The notes beneath the pieces were generated by a model. That model was not told the origin of the DNA and did no database searches. It saw only the letters and a list, made by a program, of their open reading frames with translations. A stretch of DNA of 64,000 bases from CAZAZQ01 sp964489705. Lineage in GTDB: Bacteria > Zixibacteria > MSB-5A5 > GN15 > FEB-12. The translations under genes and the position numbers were made by a program. Where the stretch lies: assembly GCA_964489705.1 (NCBI GenBank), contig CAZAZQ010000005.1, positions 62,001 through 126,000 on the forward strand, in the 5' to 3' direction. Of this stretch, positions 41,601 through 50,400 are shown piece after piece (the stretch's first letter is position 1; each line of letters starts with the position of its first letter).

Positions 41601-42493
41601 ACAAATCCCACGTGGTGGGGACGCAGACGATAGCGTACACCGTAGCGGGACCGTCGATTTTCCGAGGTTCGGCGACGATTACCGACGGGCGATTCAGTAT
41701 TGATTTTATCTGTCCTCTCGATATCGGGTATGGCGGGGAAGGAGCGCGGATTTTGACTTATGCGATTTTCGATTCCACCGATGCCGCCGGAGTGGTTGAT
41801 TCGTTGCGGGTGACCGACCGGGTAGCGCCGCGAACCGATTCGACCGGTCCCGTCATTATCTATACCTTCCCGGGGCGGGAGAACTTTGTCAGCGGCGATT
41901 ATGTCGGAAAAGACGACGAGTTGGTCATAACGTTGACTGATTCGTCCGGAATCAATCTTACCTCGGCATTGGGACACGGGATTACTCTTGAGATTGACGG
42001 GCAGAGCGATAACGTCGTCAACTTGACCGACCGCTTCGAGTATGCCCGAGACGATTACACTCAAGGTAGCCTGAGCTATTCTCTGGAAGAGCTTGCTCCC
42101 GGCAAACATACTTTCAAGATTAAAGCGTGGGATAATGCCAACAACTCCTCGACCGTGGAGTTTGAAGCGGAGGTATTGGCTCAAAGTAGCTTGTCGCTGA
42201 TGGATTTGCTGAACTACCCCAACCCGATGCGGGATTCGACTCGTTTTTCGGTCTACCTCAGCCAGCCGGTGGAGCATTTCTTCCTTGATATTTTTACTCT
42301 CTCCGGAAGGAAAATTAAAAGCTTCGGACCATACTCTCTTACGGCGGGGTATTTTGACGATATAGTATGGAAAGGGGAAGATTACCGCGGGGATAGGGTG
42401 GCAACCGGCGTGTACATTTACAAGGCGACCGCGGTGCCGGAACGCAGCGAAAAAAAAGTGGAAATGTTTGGAAAAGTAATAGTCATAAATTAA
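38627..42493 (+). CDS. porU: C25 (gingipain-type) peptidase, PorU-like sortase of a type IX-like system
   Basis: 1288 residues. Signal peptide at 1-24 (FLYRSFLSFLLLTCWIDSLKA), a long beta-rich prodomain (to about 560), then the C25 catalytic domain with ALLVGDGTYDF, H808 in NYVGHGNPDVWAHE and C843 in FFTASCAIGFFDDP, the His-Cys pair of gingipains and PorU. About residues 950-1180 are Ig-like, and the last 90 are a Por-type domain: LLNYPNPMRDSTRFSVY, DIFTLSGRKIKSF, GDRVATGVYIYKA. Domain order, size and the PorV-like gene directly downstream favour PorU, the cell-surface sortase, over a plain secreted gingipain. No Shine-Dalgarno is visible at ATG 38627. Confidence 0.85.
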   Translation: MKTFLYRSFLSFLLLTCWIDSLKASDTSHEVTVLASSESEFHFRIDIDLKKLDATTAPDSTLVFSHAVLVGIPFGATVMLTSAQPDSLVPLPSEFKRERLAALSFPPATVSAPITIRHRQFVVVRVYPIVGDYYYRSVTVQLQFQGGEPSTVRKETDPIFDKLFRQIVANDIRSRAWREPLRRSHAAAAPADNPFVGGIPWYKIYVNQTGLYKISGIQLEQAGLSLDNLPSDSLHLFNGGGRVLEVQNSNPRPEFVEVAILVEDGGDGIFDRNDYFVFYGEAVDRWVYEDGVSPRFVNHPYTDKNVYWLTVSGIPTVGKRMPLVSAAPNGTVDTVITAFTRRVHSEQDNILRRLNNGDINDYYTWYWTNDEWLTFFVPAYGVVTGETANVWLTGRTYDNGSPDERGYIDMEVNGIPAFNKTCNRFVCSYQTASLHEGLNEIRLRLWPEVDAPPYFDYMNLEYLSRMVPVNNSLDIPLSAVPFDTARLEIEDGFDAPVMVLDISSPLQPAILTDFSRADGKISLDVGLEPSGVNRFYVGTIQHALGPLAIEQVFPRDLRTASTQADILVLTTSDLVDGLSEYIDYRESNGYSIEVVTVGDVMDNFAYGLYDPTAIRDFLKYAYEFYPPPAPSMALLVGDGTYDFLDHLGTGMKNYVPPYIHPYDESASDDNYVYFGTYGILDSDTSFDTSYVPGDRGYDMLIARLPVRSGEELAAVIAKTKRHESLTDFGVWRTKITLVADDEYGNYQNESFHVTQTEVLEKEHIPSLYQRNKIYLWEYPFVNREKPAVNDAIVKAINDGTLIVNYVGHGNPDVWAHEHVFTRMGDVPRLHNYDYLPLFFTASCAIGFFDDPKREGMAEDLLSLPSGGAVGVISATRLVYATDNALFNQKVFDVLFNYDSLTVGEAVYTAKLLRQYGVSPIPSPKENDRAYLLFGDPCMQLAKPKLSITFSEAPDSLTALAQARVSGQVVDGTGEVYARDGTVIVYVFDSEKNKSHVVGTQTIAYTVAGPSIFRGSATITDGRFSIDFICPLDIGYGGEGARILTYAIFDSTDAAGVVDSLRVTDRVAPRTDSTGPVIIYTFPGRENFVSGDYVGKDDELVITLTDSSGINLTSALGHGITLEIDGQSDNVVNLTDRFEYARDDYTQGSLSYSLEELAPGKHTFKIKAWDNANNSSTVEFEAEVLAQSSLSLMDLLNYPNPMRDSTRFSVYLSQPVEHFFLDIFTLSGRKIKSFGPYSLTAGYFDDIVWKGEDYRGDRVATGVYIYKATAVPERSEKKVEMFGKVIVIN

Positions 42494-42520
42494 GATAGGG
42501 AAAAGTAGGAGAATGAAAGT

Positions 42521-45280
42521 ATGTTGATGCGGAAATCTTTCATCATTGCGATGATACTTGTTATAACGGCAATGGCGGCCCCGTCGTATGCGGATATTTC
42601 CAATGCCGCCGTGCTCTTTTTGAGAATAGCGCCGGGAGCGCGGGCGGTGGGGATGGGTGAGGCATTTGTCGCTATCGCCGACGATGCCATGGCGACCCAT
42701 TGGAACCCGGCTGGTTTGGGAGCCTACCCGTTGGCGGATGCGTGGTTGGAGGAAGAAATTCCCGACGCCTATCGCCCTCTCAAAGCGGTTGCTATGCTGA
42801 AAAGCGGCAGCGGTTCAGATTACATGTCGTACGATGTCTGGGCAATCACCCCCCAAGGCTTGGCGCGCTATAACCACCGGGAGTGGAATACCGGCGAGAT
42901 TTTCTCTACCAAGGCAAGCCAGACGGTGCAGCAAATCGTCAAGTCGTACTTTGGGGTCGACGACGAAGAGCGTTTGGCGGCTATGGCGGAAGAAGTTGCC
43001 AAGGCAAACAACCGCGAGCCGTTCGATTCTCTGCAAGCCCTCCGAGACCTGGTGATGGAAGCCGTTCCACAAGACTACAGCGCTTTACCTTCGTTGCAGG
43101 AAGGGTTCGACAGTGTTCTGGCAGGGTATTATCAGTGTTTGATTAACTGGGACAAAATCGCCGAAGTGCGGTCGCTATTTGCCAAAGGGATGCGCGACAG
43201 TACCCTCAGCGAGATGGAATGCGACCGGATCAACTTCGCTGTGGAGAAAGCCCGTAACCGGTTTATCCCGGAAGAGTTGACGATTCCTTATGCGGTTCTC
43301 TTCGATACCGAATTGACCGCCCTTGCGGCAACGGAGTGGGACTTGTTGGTCGGGACCGAGAACGGTCTGTACGTTTTCAACGGCAAACGCTGGCGTACGT
43401 TGACCTATGCCGAGGAGCTGCCCTCCCCGCGTATTTTATGTCTGTACGCCGATGAGGATATGGTTTTCATCGGAACCGACAGCGGCGTCGCCAAGTATGC
43501 CGGACAACAAGTGACTCCCGTCGGGACTTCCAAGGACCTGCCGAAAGGAGCGGTGACCGCTATCGGAGCGCACGACCGGAATGACGTCTGGATTGTTCTG
43601 AATAATGATCTGTACCATTGGGACGGCACTGAGTGGAAAAACTATTTTGAGTACACGGTCGTGTTGGACGACACTCCGGAGAAAATCGCCGAGAAATTTA
43701 CCATCTACGGCACCCCGCACGAACGGGAGGCTTTCCTTGCCAAGTTTAAGGAATTGAACGCTTCCCTGTTCAACACTCCCGCCGAACCTGAGACCGCCGT
43801 TCCGGACACTACAGGGACAACGGCAGTGGAAACCGACACGGTATCCGCTGATTCACTCGCCGCTAAAGATACGACGGCGGTTGCGGCAAACCCGGAGACC
43901 GCTCAGCCGGTTGAAGGGGAGACGGTTGCACCGGATACGGCAGCGGTGGAACCTCCCCACGGCTTCGGTGCCGGAGCAGTGGTTCGGGTACCTTTTACGA
44001 TGGGGTTGAAAGGAGAAGTCACCAGCTTGTTTGCATCGTTCCATCAGGTGTGGGTGGGAACTTCCTATGGTATCCTCTTTTTCGATTACACCAGATGGCG
44101 GATGCCGGGCTATCGCGATTATGAAGTGAAAGACGGAGAAACGATTGCCGACATCGTCAAGCCGAAAGCCGTCGACAACCCGGCTCGTGCTCAACGGTTG
44201 GAAGCGGTGGTAAAAGAAATTAACGATGTGGGAGAAGCTCCCCTTGAAGCGGGGGCGACGATAAAAGTTCCCCGTAATCCTGCGGCGGCTTCCACTTCCT
44301 TTATCGACGGTAATTCCGGCAAAGTGTACTTTGCCACCACGGAAGGGTTGTTTACCTACGATGGGTATCGTTGGAGTTACATTATCCAGAAAGGATTGGA
44401 TCGCACCAACGCCATTTTCGTCCGCCTGCGCAACAAAAACCTCTGGGTGGCAAGTGAAGATAAAATTGTCGTCCATGCCCGAGGACATACGGAGTTCGGC
44501 TTGATGTATGCAAAGTGGCTGCCGGAATTGGCGGACGACTTGTATTACGGTTTCGCAGCGGGAACATTCAATACCGAGAGCTGGGGAACGTTCGGTGGGA
44601 GCATTACCTTCATTTCGTACGGTCGCTTTGCCCGTACCACGACCAGCCCGACGGTTATTGACGAATTTGATTCCTTCGACATTGCCTTTACCGGTTCGTA
44701 CGGAACTTCGCTCTCCGACAAGCTCAAGGGCGGTATTTCGGCGAAGTTTATCTATTCACGGTTGGCGAACGTCGGAGCCGGCAAGGAAATGGGGCAGGGG
44801 ACTTCCACGGGGTTTGCCATCGACTTGGGTCTGCTCTATCTTGCCAGCCCCCGCTTGCGTTTGGGAATGTCGCTGACGAACTTGGGTCCTAAGATGGCGT
44901 ACATCGATGCGGCGCAGTCGGACGAACTGCCGCGCAATCTGTCGCTCGGGTTTGCGTACAAGTTGATTCGCTCCGATTACTACCATTTCTTGGTCGCCGG
45001 TGAGGTGAACAAGATTATGGTCGGTTTGGGGGACGGCTTGAAAAATGAAATAAAGCAGGTAGTCCTCAACGGCGGAGCGGAGTTTATGTATGCCAACACG
45101 ATTGCCTTCCGCGGCGGGTACATTCACGACGAAGAAGGAAAGTTGAAGACTTTTACGGTTGGGGTCGGTATCTACATCAAGAATACCTTGAAGTTCGATT
45201 TTGCTTACTACTTCGGCAGCGATGTAAACGAGTCCCGGAAAGGCATCAAGCCGTTGACCCTTACCTTTGTGATTCCGTAA
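42521..45280 (+). CDS. porV: PorV/PorQ-family outer-membrane protein with large propeller-LysM insertion
   Basis: 919 residues. After a signal peptide (1-24) comes the PorV/PorQ opening: AAVLFLRIAPGARAVGMGEAFVAIADDAMATHWNPAGLGAYP. The matching barrel C-terminus is about residues 665-919 (FGGSITFISYGRFA, LGLLYLASPRLRLGMSLTNLGPKMAY). Between them some 600 residues are inserted: helical part (to 260), propeller-like blades (LLVGTENGLYVFNGKRWRTLT, VFIGTDSGVAKYAG), a low-complexity Thr/Ala/Glu linker (about 420-485), a LysM-like domain (YEVKDGETIADIV to KVPRNP, 530-587), then more blades. PorV shuttles cargo from translocon to sortase in type IX systems. GTAGGAGA precedes ATG 42521. Confidence 0.85.
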   Translation: MLMRKSFIIAMILVITAMAAPSYADISNAAVLFLRIAPGARAVGMGEAFVAIADDAMATHWNPAGLGAYPLADAWLEEEIPDAYRPLKAVAMLKSGSGSDYMSYDVWAITPQGLARYNHREWNTGEIFSTKASQTVQQIVKSYFGVDDEERLAAMAEEVAKANNREPFDSLQALRDLVMEAVPQDYSALPSLQEGFDSVLAGYYQCLINWDKIAEVRSLFAKGMRDSTLSEMECDRINFAVEKARNRFIPEELTIPYAVLFDTELTALAATEWDLLVGTENGLYVFNGKRWRTLTYAEELPSPRILCLYADEDMVFIGTDSGVAKYAGQQVTPVGTSKDLPKGAVTAIGAHDRNDVWIVLNNDLYHWDGTEWKNYFEYTVVLDDTPEKIAEKFTIYGTPHEREAFLAKFKELNASLFNTPAEPETAVPDTTGTTAVETDTVSADSLAAKDTTAVAANPETAQPVEGETVAPDTAAVEPPHGFGAGAVVRVPFTMGLKGEVTSLFASFHQVWVGTSYGILFFDYTRWRMPGYRDYEVKDGETIADIVKPKAVDNPARAQRLEAVVKEINDVGEAPLEAGATIKVPRNPAAASTSFIDGNSGKVYFATTEGLFTYDGYRWSYIIQKGLDRTNAIFVRLRNKNLWVASEDKIVVHARGHTEFGLMYAKWLPELADDLYYGFAAGTFNTESWGTFGGSITFISYGRFARTTTSPTVIDEFDSFDIAFTGSYGTSLSDKLKGGISAKFIYSRLANVGAGKEMGQGTSTGFAIDLGLLYLASPRLRLGMSLTNLGPKMAYIDAAQSDELPRNLSLGFAYKLIRSDYYHFLVAGEVNKIMVGLGDGLKNEIKQVVLNGGAEFMYANTIAFRGGYIHDEEGKLKTFTVGVGIYIKNTLKFDFAYYFGSDVNESRKGIKPLTLTFVIP

Positions 45281-45286
45281 ACGGCT

Positions 45287-48200
45287 ATGGAGGGTCGAAC
45301 GCTGAAACGGAAAATCGGGTTGGCTCTTTTCGTGTTCCTCGGAGCGGTGGCGTTTGCCGCTTCGAGCGGAAGAGCCGAGAAAGTATGGCAAGGGAAGAAA
45401 GTTCCCGCCCCGCCTCCGGAAGGAGACAACCGGGTCGTCTTGCGCGGCTTCGCTTCAGACAGGGGAACTCTTTTGGATTCCCTGTTGGAACGAAAGATGC
45501 CGTGGTCGCTTCCGGCGAAGGCGTTGGAGCCGACTTTCTTGGATACCATCCATATTCTGGTGTTGCGGTTCAACTTTCAAGAGGAAAACCCCGACGACCC
45601 AAACACGACGGGACGAGGGATTATGAACCTGAGCCGTCCCTTGGACAACCCGGTGGATTCGGCGCTCTATTATGATTCGGTCGGTCATCTGGTGGATCCG
45701 CCGCCGCATGATTCCTTGTTCTTTGATGCGCACATGAGAGCGCTGCGGCGCTATTACGAGACAGTCTCCGAAGGAAAAATTACCCTGACGTGGGACATTT
45801 ACCCTCCGTCGCGTACCGGCGTCTATCAACTGCCGCACGAAATGAGCTACTACGGGAAATGTTCCTACGATTCGGTCGTCTACGGGCTGGAGCGATATTT
45901 TATCGACTGTATCCAGTTGGTGGACACGGTGGAACCGGGAATCGTTTTCGGCGATTACGAGTCGATTTTTCTCTTTCATGCCGGTTCCGACCGGCAAAAC
46001 GATATCGGTTTCCCCGAGACCTGCTCCGATTTGTTCAGCGGTTTTATTCGTTTCGGCGACTCGATAGCGGTGGATGGCGGCGCCACGTATGTCAAGACGG
46101 CTTTGATTATGCCGGAAACCTCCAATCAAGACAATCGTGCCACGGCGCTCAACGCTGTCATCGCCCATGAGTTCGGGCACCAGTTGGGCTTGGTCGATTT
46201 GTACAATTCCCGGAATTTTATGTCGCAATTGGGAGATTTCGCTTTGATGGACAACAACGGCTTCGGGACGGGGATAGATTTCGGCTTTACCGTCGGAAGG
46301 GTGTTCGGGGCAATACCGTTGTTCCCGTGTGCCTGGTCGCGGGCGTATTTGGGGTATGTCGATGTTTATGACTTTCGTCAGGGGAGCGATATCCGCATCG
46401 TAGCGGCGGAAATCGCCTCTGAAGGGATAAAAATTGCTCGGGTGCCTATCAGCGAAAATGAATACTATCTCATAGAAAACCGACTGGTCGATACGGACGG
46501 ACGGGAAACGGCGATGTTGTTGGACGAGAGTACCTACGTTTTCCAGGGTCCTGTCGATTTGAATACCCGTGAGTTTACCGGCGAATACGACTACCTGATG
46601 CCGGGATCGGGAATGTTGATTTTTCATGTGGATGAAGGAGTGGCGGGACTGGATTATGACGGCGACGGAATGAATAATTTCGACGATAACGACCTGCAGT
46701 GGGACCCCGACAGAAAATTCATTTCCTTGGTGGAGGCAGACGGGCTGGTAAACTTCGGCGGTTTTTATCGTGCCGGGTTCGGCAAAGCGGAGGACATGTT
46801 CCGCGACGACAGAAACAACGCTTTCACGCCCAACACCAATCCGGCGACCATCGACAACTCCGGCAATAACACCCACATCTACATTATCAACATCACTCGT
46901 GATACGGTGCTAATCGGAGGGCTGCCGACTCTGTTGGATACCGTCATGACGTTCGATGTCGAAACGGACAAGCTTGCCCCCGGTTTCCCGGTTCGCGCCG
47001 GGGCTCCTGAGTTCGGTTTGTCTCCGATAGCCGACGATCTCGACGGCGACGGCACCGATGAGGTGATTGTCGCTTCCGGGAAAAACCTGTTGGTCTTTAC
47101 TACTACCGGCGAGAACTTCTTGCGGAAGGTGACGGGATGTGAAACCTGTCCCTTGTATTACGACACCTCGCAAGCGAGCGTCTATCCCGCACCCGGGCGA
47201 GCGCATCCGTTGCCGTTGTTTGTACGGGCGCTTGATAATATCACCGCCGGACCGGTGACGGGAAATTTCGGCAGCGGTGAAACGACCAAATACGTCGCGG
47301 TAGGGTTTCCCAGTCCTTCCAGCGGCGGCGGCAGCGGATGGGTATGGTTTTATTCCTTTGACGATACCGACGAAAACGGACAAGCCGACCCGGCGAGTGT
47401 GATTACTTTAACCAATGCCGGTATCCCCTTGGCGTTGTCGTTCGGAGAAAAATTTTACGTTTTAACCAGCCGTGGAATTGTGTTCCGCAAAGACAACCTC
47501 GGCACCGTCGGCTATCCCATCGATACCCTGAGTCATGAATTGTACCACGGGATATGTCGAGTCGGGGAAGCGCTGATTCTTTTGGCTGGTGATTCCTCGG
47601 AGACGGTCGTCTATTATTTGGACAGTGCCTTGACCGATTCGGTGGTTTTGGAGGGAATGTACTCCTTTGGTCCGATATCGGTCGACCTCAATCGGGACGG
47701 AGCGCCGGAAATCGTAGCGGTTTCGCCCGATGGGAAAATCGTCTGTGTGACGGTCGACACCTCGATGGCAACGCCTTCGTTCCATGTTTACAACGAACGG
47801 GAGACCGGCTTCCCTGTGACGACCAACCCGATAGCGGGGGATGTCGACGGCGACGGCTACGCCGATATTGTCATCGGCGGCACCAATGCCGTCTATGCGT
47901 TCAATCAGGAGTTGATTCTCAAGACTGATTTTCCTCTCGAGGTGAGTGACAAATATCTCGACGACGATGTCATCGCTTCGCCGGTAATGGCTGATATCGT
48001 GACGAGCGGTGCAACATCAACTCCCGAAATTGTTTTCCCGACGTATGTCGGCAACGTTTACTCGTTCGGTTTGGACTTGTCTCCCGGATTTCCGCTCTCC
48101 GGCGGTGAACTGGAAGCCGGTTCGCCGGTGATTTTTTCCGACTCTACCGGCGGAAAGCTGGGTTACTTGGGAGCGGACGGGTGGTTCTACGCCTGGGAAG

Positions 48201-48592
48201 TTGAAGCGGACTCCGTCCGGGATTACTGGCTCATGGGCGGACACGACCCGGCTGGAACGTTTGCTTTCGACAATGAAAAACTCCTCTCGCCACAGCCCGC
48301 TGACATTGACTTTCCGCGGGACAAATTCTTTTGCTACCCCAATCCCGTTACGGACGGAAGAGTGACGCTTCGGTACTTTTTGGGGCGGGCGGCGGAAAAC
48401 GTCACCATGAACATATACGACTTGTCGGGTGAACAAGTGGCGAACTTGTCCGGGACTACCCTGGGTGGACTGGACAATGAAGTGGTGTGGAACTGTTCCG
48501 GGGTGACGCCGGGAGTGTATCGGTGCGTCATTACGGTGGAATTTGACGGGAAAGAGGAAACGGCTTTTACGGACATTGCGGTAATACGATAA
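45287..48592 (+). CDS. M6-family metalloprotease with FG-GAP repeats and Por-type C-terminal domain
   Basis: 1101 residues. N-terminal signal (LKRKIGLALFVFLGAVAFAASSGRA); the M6 (immune inhibitor A-like) domain has the zinc motif HEFGHQLGLVD (H294, E295, H298, D304). Residues about 560-980 contain FG-GAP/VCBS-type repeats (SPIADDLDGDGTDEVIVASG, DVDGDGYADIVIGG), predicted calcium-binding propeller blades. The end is a sorting domain: FFCYPNPVTDGRVTLRYF, NIYDLSGEQVANL, TPGVYRCVITVE. ATG 45287 has no Shine-Dalgarno; a CTG at 45302 sits seven bases after GGAGGG. A likely substrate of the adjacent PorU/PorV pair. Confidence 0.88.
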   Translation: MEGRTLKRKIGLALFVFLGAVAFAASSGRAEKVWQGKKVPAPPPEGDNRVVLRGFASDRGTLLDSLLERKMPWSLPAKALEPTFLDTIHILVLRFNFQEENPDDPNTTGRGIMNLSRPLDNPVDSALYYDSVGHLVDPPPHDSLFFDAHMRALRRYYETVSEGKITLTWDIYPPSRTGVYQLPHEMSYYGKCSYDSVVYGLERYFIDCIQLVDTVEPGIVFGDYESIFLFHAGSDRQNDIGFPETCSDLFSGFIRFGDSIAVDGGATYVKTALIMPETSNQDNRATALNAVIAHEFGHQLGLVDLYNSRNFMSQLGDFALMDNNGFGTGIDFGFTVGRVFGAIPLFPCAWSRAYLGYVDVYDFRQGSDIRIVAAEIASEGIKIARVPISENEYYLIENRLVDTDGRETAMLLDESTYVFQGPVDLNTREFTGEYDYLMPGSGMLIFHVDEGVAGLDYDGDGMNNFDDNDLQWDPDRKFISLVEADGLVNFGGFYRAGFGKAEDMFRDDRNNAFTPNTNPATIDNSGNNTHIYIINITRDTVLIGGLPTLLDTVMTFDVETDKLAPGFPVRAGAPEFGLSPIADDLDGDGTDEVIVASGKNLLVFTTTGENFLRKVTGCETCPLYYDTSQASVYPAPGRAHPLPLFVRALDNITAGPVTGNFGSGETTKYVAVGFPSPSSGGGSGWVWFYSFDDTDENGQADPASVITLTNAGIPLALSFGEKFYVLTSRGIVFRKDNLGTVGYPIDTLSHELYHGICRVGEALILLAGDSSETVVYYLDSALTDSVVLEGMYSFGPISVDLNRDGAPEIVAVSPDGKIVCVTVDTSMATPSFHVYNERETGFPVTTNPIAGDVDGDGYADIVIGGTNAVYAFNQELILKTDFPLEVSDKYLDDDVIASPVMADIVTSGATSTPEIVFPTYVGNVYSFGLDLSPGFPLSGGELEAGSPVIFSDSTGGKLGYLGADGWFYAWEVEADSVRDYWLMGGHDPAGTFAFDNEKLLSPQPADIDFPRDKFFCYPNPVTDGRVTLRYFLGRAAENVTMNIYDLSGEQVANLSGTTLGGLDNEVVWNCSGVTPGVYRCVITVEFDGKEETAFTDIAVIR

Positions 48593-48612
48593 AAAAATAA
48601 AGGATAGGAGCC

Positions 48613-49572
48613 ATGAGAAAGAAAATATGCGGATTGATAATCCTGCTCGCCGCTATGGCGGTGGGCGGAACGGTGGGGGCGATTGAGTTACCGTCCTCGG
48701 TTTTCGAACAGGAGCTCAGCCGGTTGAAATATGAAGGAGTATATTTCGCTTCTGAAGACAGTGCGTGGACGACTCAAGGTGAGATGACCGACGAGTATAC
48801 CGGAACCTCGGATCGCCCTGCCGTCAAGTCGCCGATTCGAGCCTTTTTGTATTCGTTGGCGGTTCCCGGTTTGGGACAGTACTATTACGGCAGCAAAGTC
48901 AAGCCGGTGGTCTTCTTGGCGGCGGAAGTCACCTCGTGGGTGTTTTATTTCAAATTCCAAGGGCAAGGTGATGATCTCACTCGGGATTATGAAGCCTTCA
49001 ATCGCGCTCACTGGCTTCGGGATCGCTACGAACAACAATTGAAATGGACCTACGACGAAGAGATCCGTAATGCCTACGGGTGGGATAATACGGTCGATTT
49101 GGATACGATGGTCATCGACGATGGGAAAATTTCCGCCACCGAGTTGACCCATGACCTTCCCGATACCTACACCCAGCAGTATTACGAGATGACCGGGAAG
49201 TACGACCAGTTTGCCTGGGGGTGGGACGACGCCGTCTTATACGACAGCTTGACCTTGGATGACTTCGACGCCACCCATCCGCCGCCGGCGATTGTCGATT
49301 CGTCGTATGCTCCGTATTCCGCCCGTCGCTTGCAGTATGAGCGGATGCGGTATGACGCCAACAAGAAATATGACAAAGCCACCCGGATGATTTATGTCTC
49401 TATCGTGAATCGTCTTATCAGCGCCTTTGAAGCGTTTTTTATCGTCAAAAAACATAACGGTCAGATTGAGAGAGAAACCTGGGATTTGAGCCGCTTCAAA
49501 GTGCGCACGTCCCTGAAGTCGTGCTATACCCGGATGGATACGCCGGTGGTCACGATAACGTACAAGTTTTAA
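48613..49572 (+). CDS. DUF5683-like envelope protein, copy 1
   Basis: 319 residues. Signal peptide (RKKICGLIILLAAMAVGGTVGA), then a DUF5683-type hydrophobic hairpin IRAFLYSLAVPGLGQYYYGSKVKPVVFLAAEVTSWVFYF (about residues 73-115), a long charged helical region rich in Tyr and Asp, and a second conserved segment ATRMIYVSIVNRLISAFEAFFIVKKHN before a beta tail. AGGATAGGAG precedes ATG 48613. Function unknown; such proteins recur in FCB genomes near outer-membrane biogenesis genes. A paralogue follows after 12 bases. Confidence 0.78.
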   Translation: MRKKICGLIILLAAMAVGGTVGAIELPSSVFEQELSRLKYEGVYFASEDSAWTTQGEMTDEYTGTSDRPAVKSPIRAFLYSLAVPGLGQYYYGSKVKPVVFLAAEVTSWVFYFKFQGQGDDLTRDYEAFNRAHWLRDRYEQQLKWTYDEEIRNAYGWDNTVDLDTMVIDDGKISATELTHDLPDTYTQQYYEMTGKYDQFAWGWDDAVLYDSLTLDDFDATHPPPAIVDSSYAPYSARRLQYERMRYDANKKYDKATRMIYVSIVNRLISAFEAFFIVKKHNGQIERETWDLSRFKVRTSLKSCYTRMDTPVVTITYKF

Positions 49573-49584
49573 GCCGGGAGTGTG

Positions 49585-50391
49585 ATGAAAGCTATAGGGA
49601 CAGCGCTGATAATTTTCTCCGTGATGCTGGCAGGTCGCGTAACGGCGGCGGTGTCGCTCAAACCGACCCCAGTCCAAACGGAGCTTCGCTCTCAGTTGTG
49701 GTCGGGAGGAGAAAGTTCTTTTAATGATGCGTTTACTTCCCCAAAGGAAGAACGAGAGGAAAGCTCATGGGGGATCCCTCGGCAGGAAAAGGAGGGAAAA
49801 AAGACGGTCGGGAAGGCGATTTTGTATTCGTTGGTGTTGCCGGGGTGGGGGGAGTACTACGCGGGACAAAAGCGAAAAGCGCGGGTTTTCTTTACTGTCG
49901 AAGCCCTCACGTGGCTCGGCTATTTCAGCTTTCGCACCTACGGCGGGTGGAAACGGGACGACTACATTCACTTTGCCCGAGAACGGGCAAACGCCCAATT
50001 GGAAGGGAAAAACGATTGGTTTATCGATATCGTCGGGTTTTATGACGATATCGACGAATATAATACTTTCGGCAGGGTTTTCGACCCTGACCGTCCCTAC
50101 TTGGAAGACACCCCTGAAAATCACTGGCGCTGGCAGAGCCCGGCAGACAGGGACATCTATCGACATTTGAAAAACCGCAGCCGGGAAGCGTACCGCCGAG
50201 CCAACTTTATGATTGGGGTGGCAATCGTCAATCGAGTCCTTTCCATTATCGACGCTGTCCGTGACGTAAAGCGAGCCCAAGCCCGGCAGGTGGATTCGTT
50301 CGGTATCACCGAACGATTGCGGATGAAAATCGATGTCGATCCGTTTCGTGATATCCAACGTGTTCGATTGACTTTCTTTACCCCGTGGTAA
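49585..50391 (+). CDS. DUF5683-like envelope protein, copy 2
   Basis: 268 residues from ATG 49585 (GTG at 49582 also possible). Same plan as the preceding protein: signal peptide, then VGKAILYSLVLPGWGEYYAGQKRKARVFFTVEALTWLGYFSF, a charged helical stretch with FARERANAQLEG and NRSREAYRRANFMIGVAIVNRVLSIIDAVRDVKRA, and a short beta tail (LRMKIDVDPFRDIQRVRLTFF). The two paralogues match at the two conserved blocks and differ elsewhere, so the duplication is old. Probably an envelope assembly factor working with its neighbours (inference). Confidence 0.78.
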   Translation: MKAIGTALIIFSVMLAGRVTAAVSLKPTPVQTELRSQLWSGGESSFNDAFTSPKEEREESSWGIPRQEKEGKKTVGKAILYSLVLPGWGEYYAGQKRKARVFFTVEALTWLGYFSFRTYGGWKRDDYIHFARERANAQLEGKNDWFIDIVGFYDDIDEYNTFGRVFDPDRPYLEDTPENHWRWQSPADRDIYRHLKNRSREAYRRANFMIGVAIVNRVLSIIDAVRDVKRAQARQVDSFGITERLRMKIDVDPFRDIQRVRLTFFTPW

Positions 50392-50400
50392 GGTACGGTG

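Noticed and set aside
41501..42700. 399-codon frame antisense to the C25 peptidase and PorV starts
   Set aside because: Composition typical of a reverse-strand shadow; it crosses two well-supported genes.
45455..46876. 473-codon frame antisense to the M6 protease gene
   Set aside because: Arg/His/Val-rich shadow of a gene with clear HEFGH and repeat motifs; no ribosome site or motif of its own.
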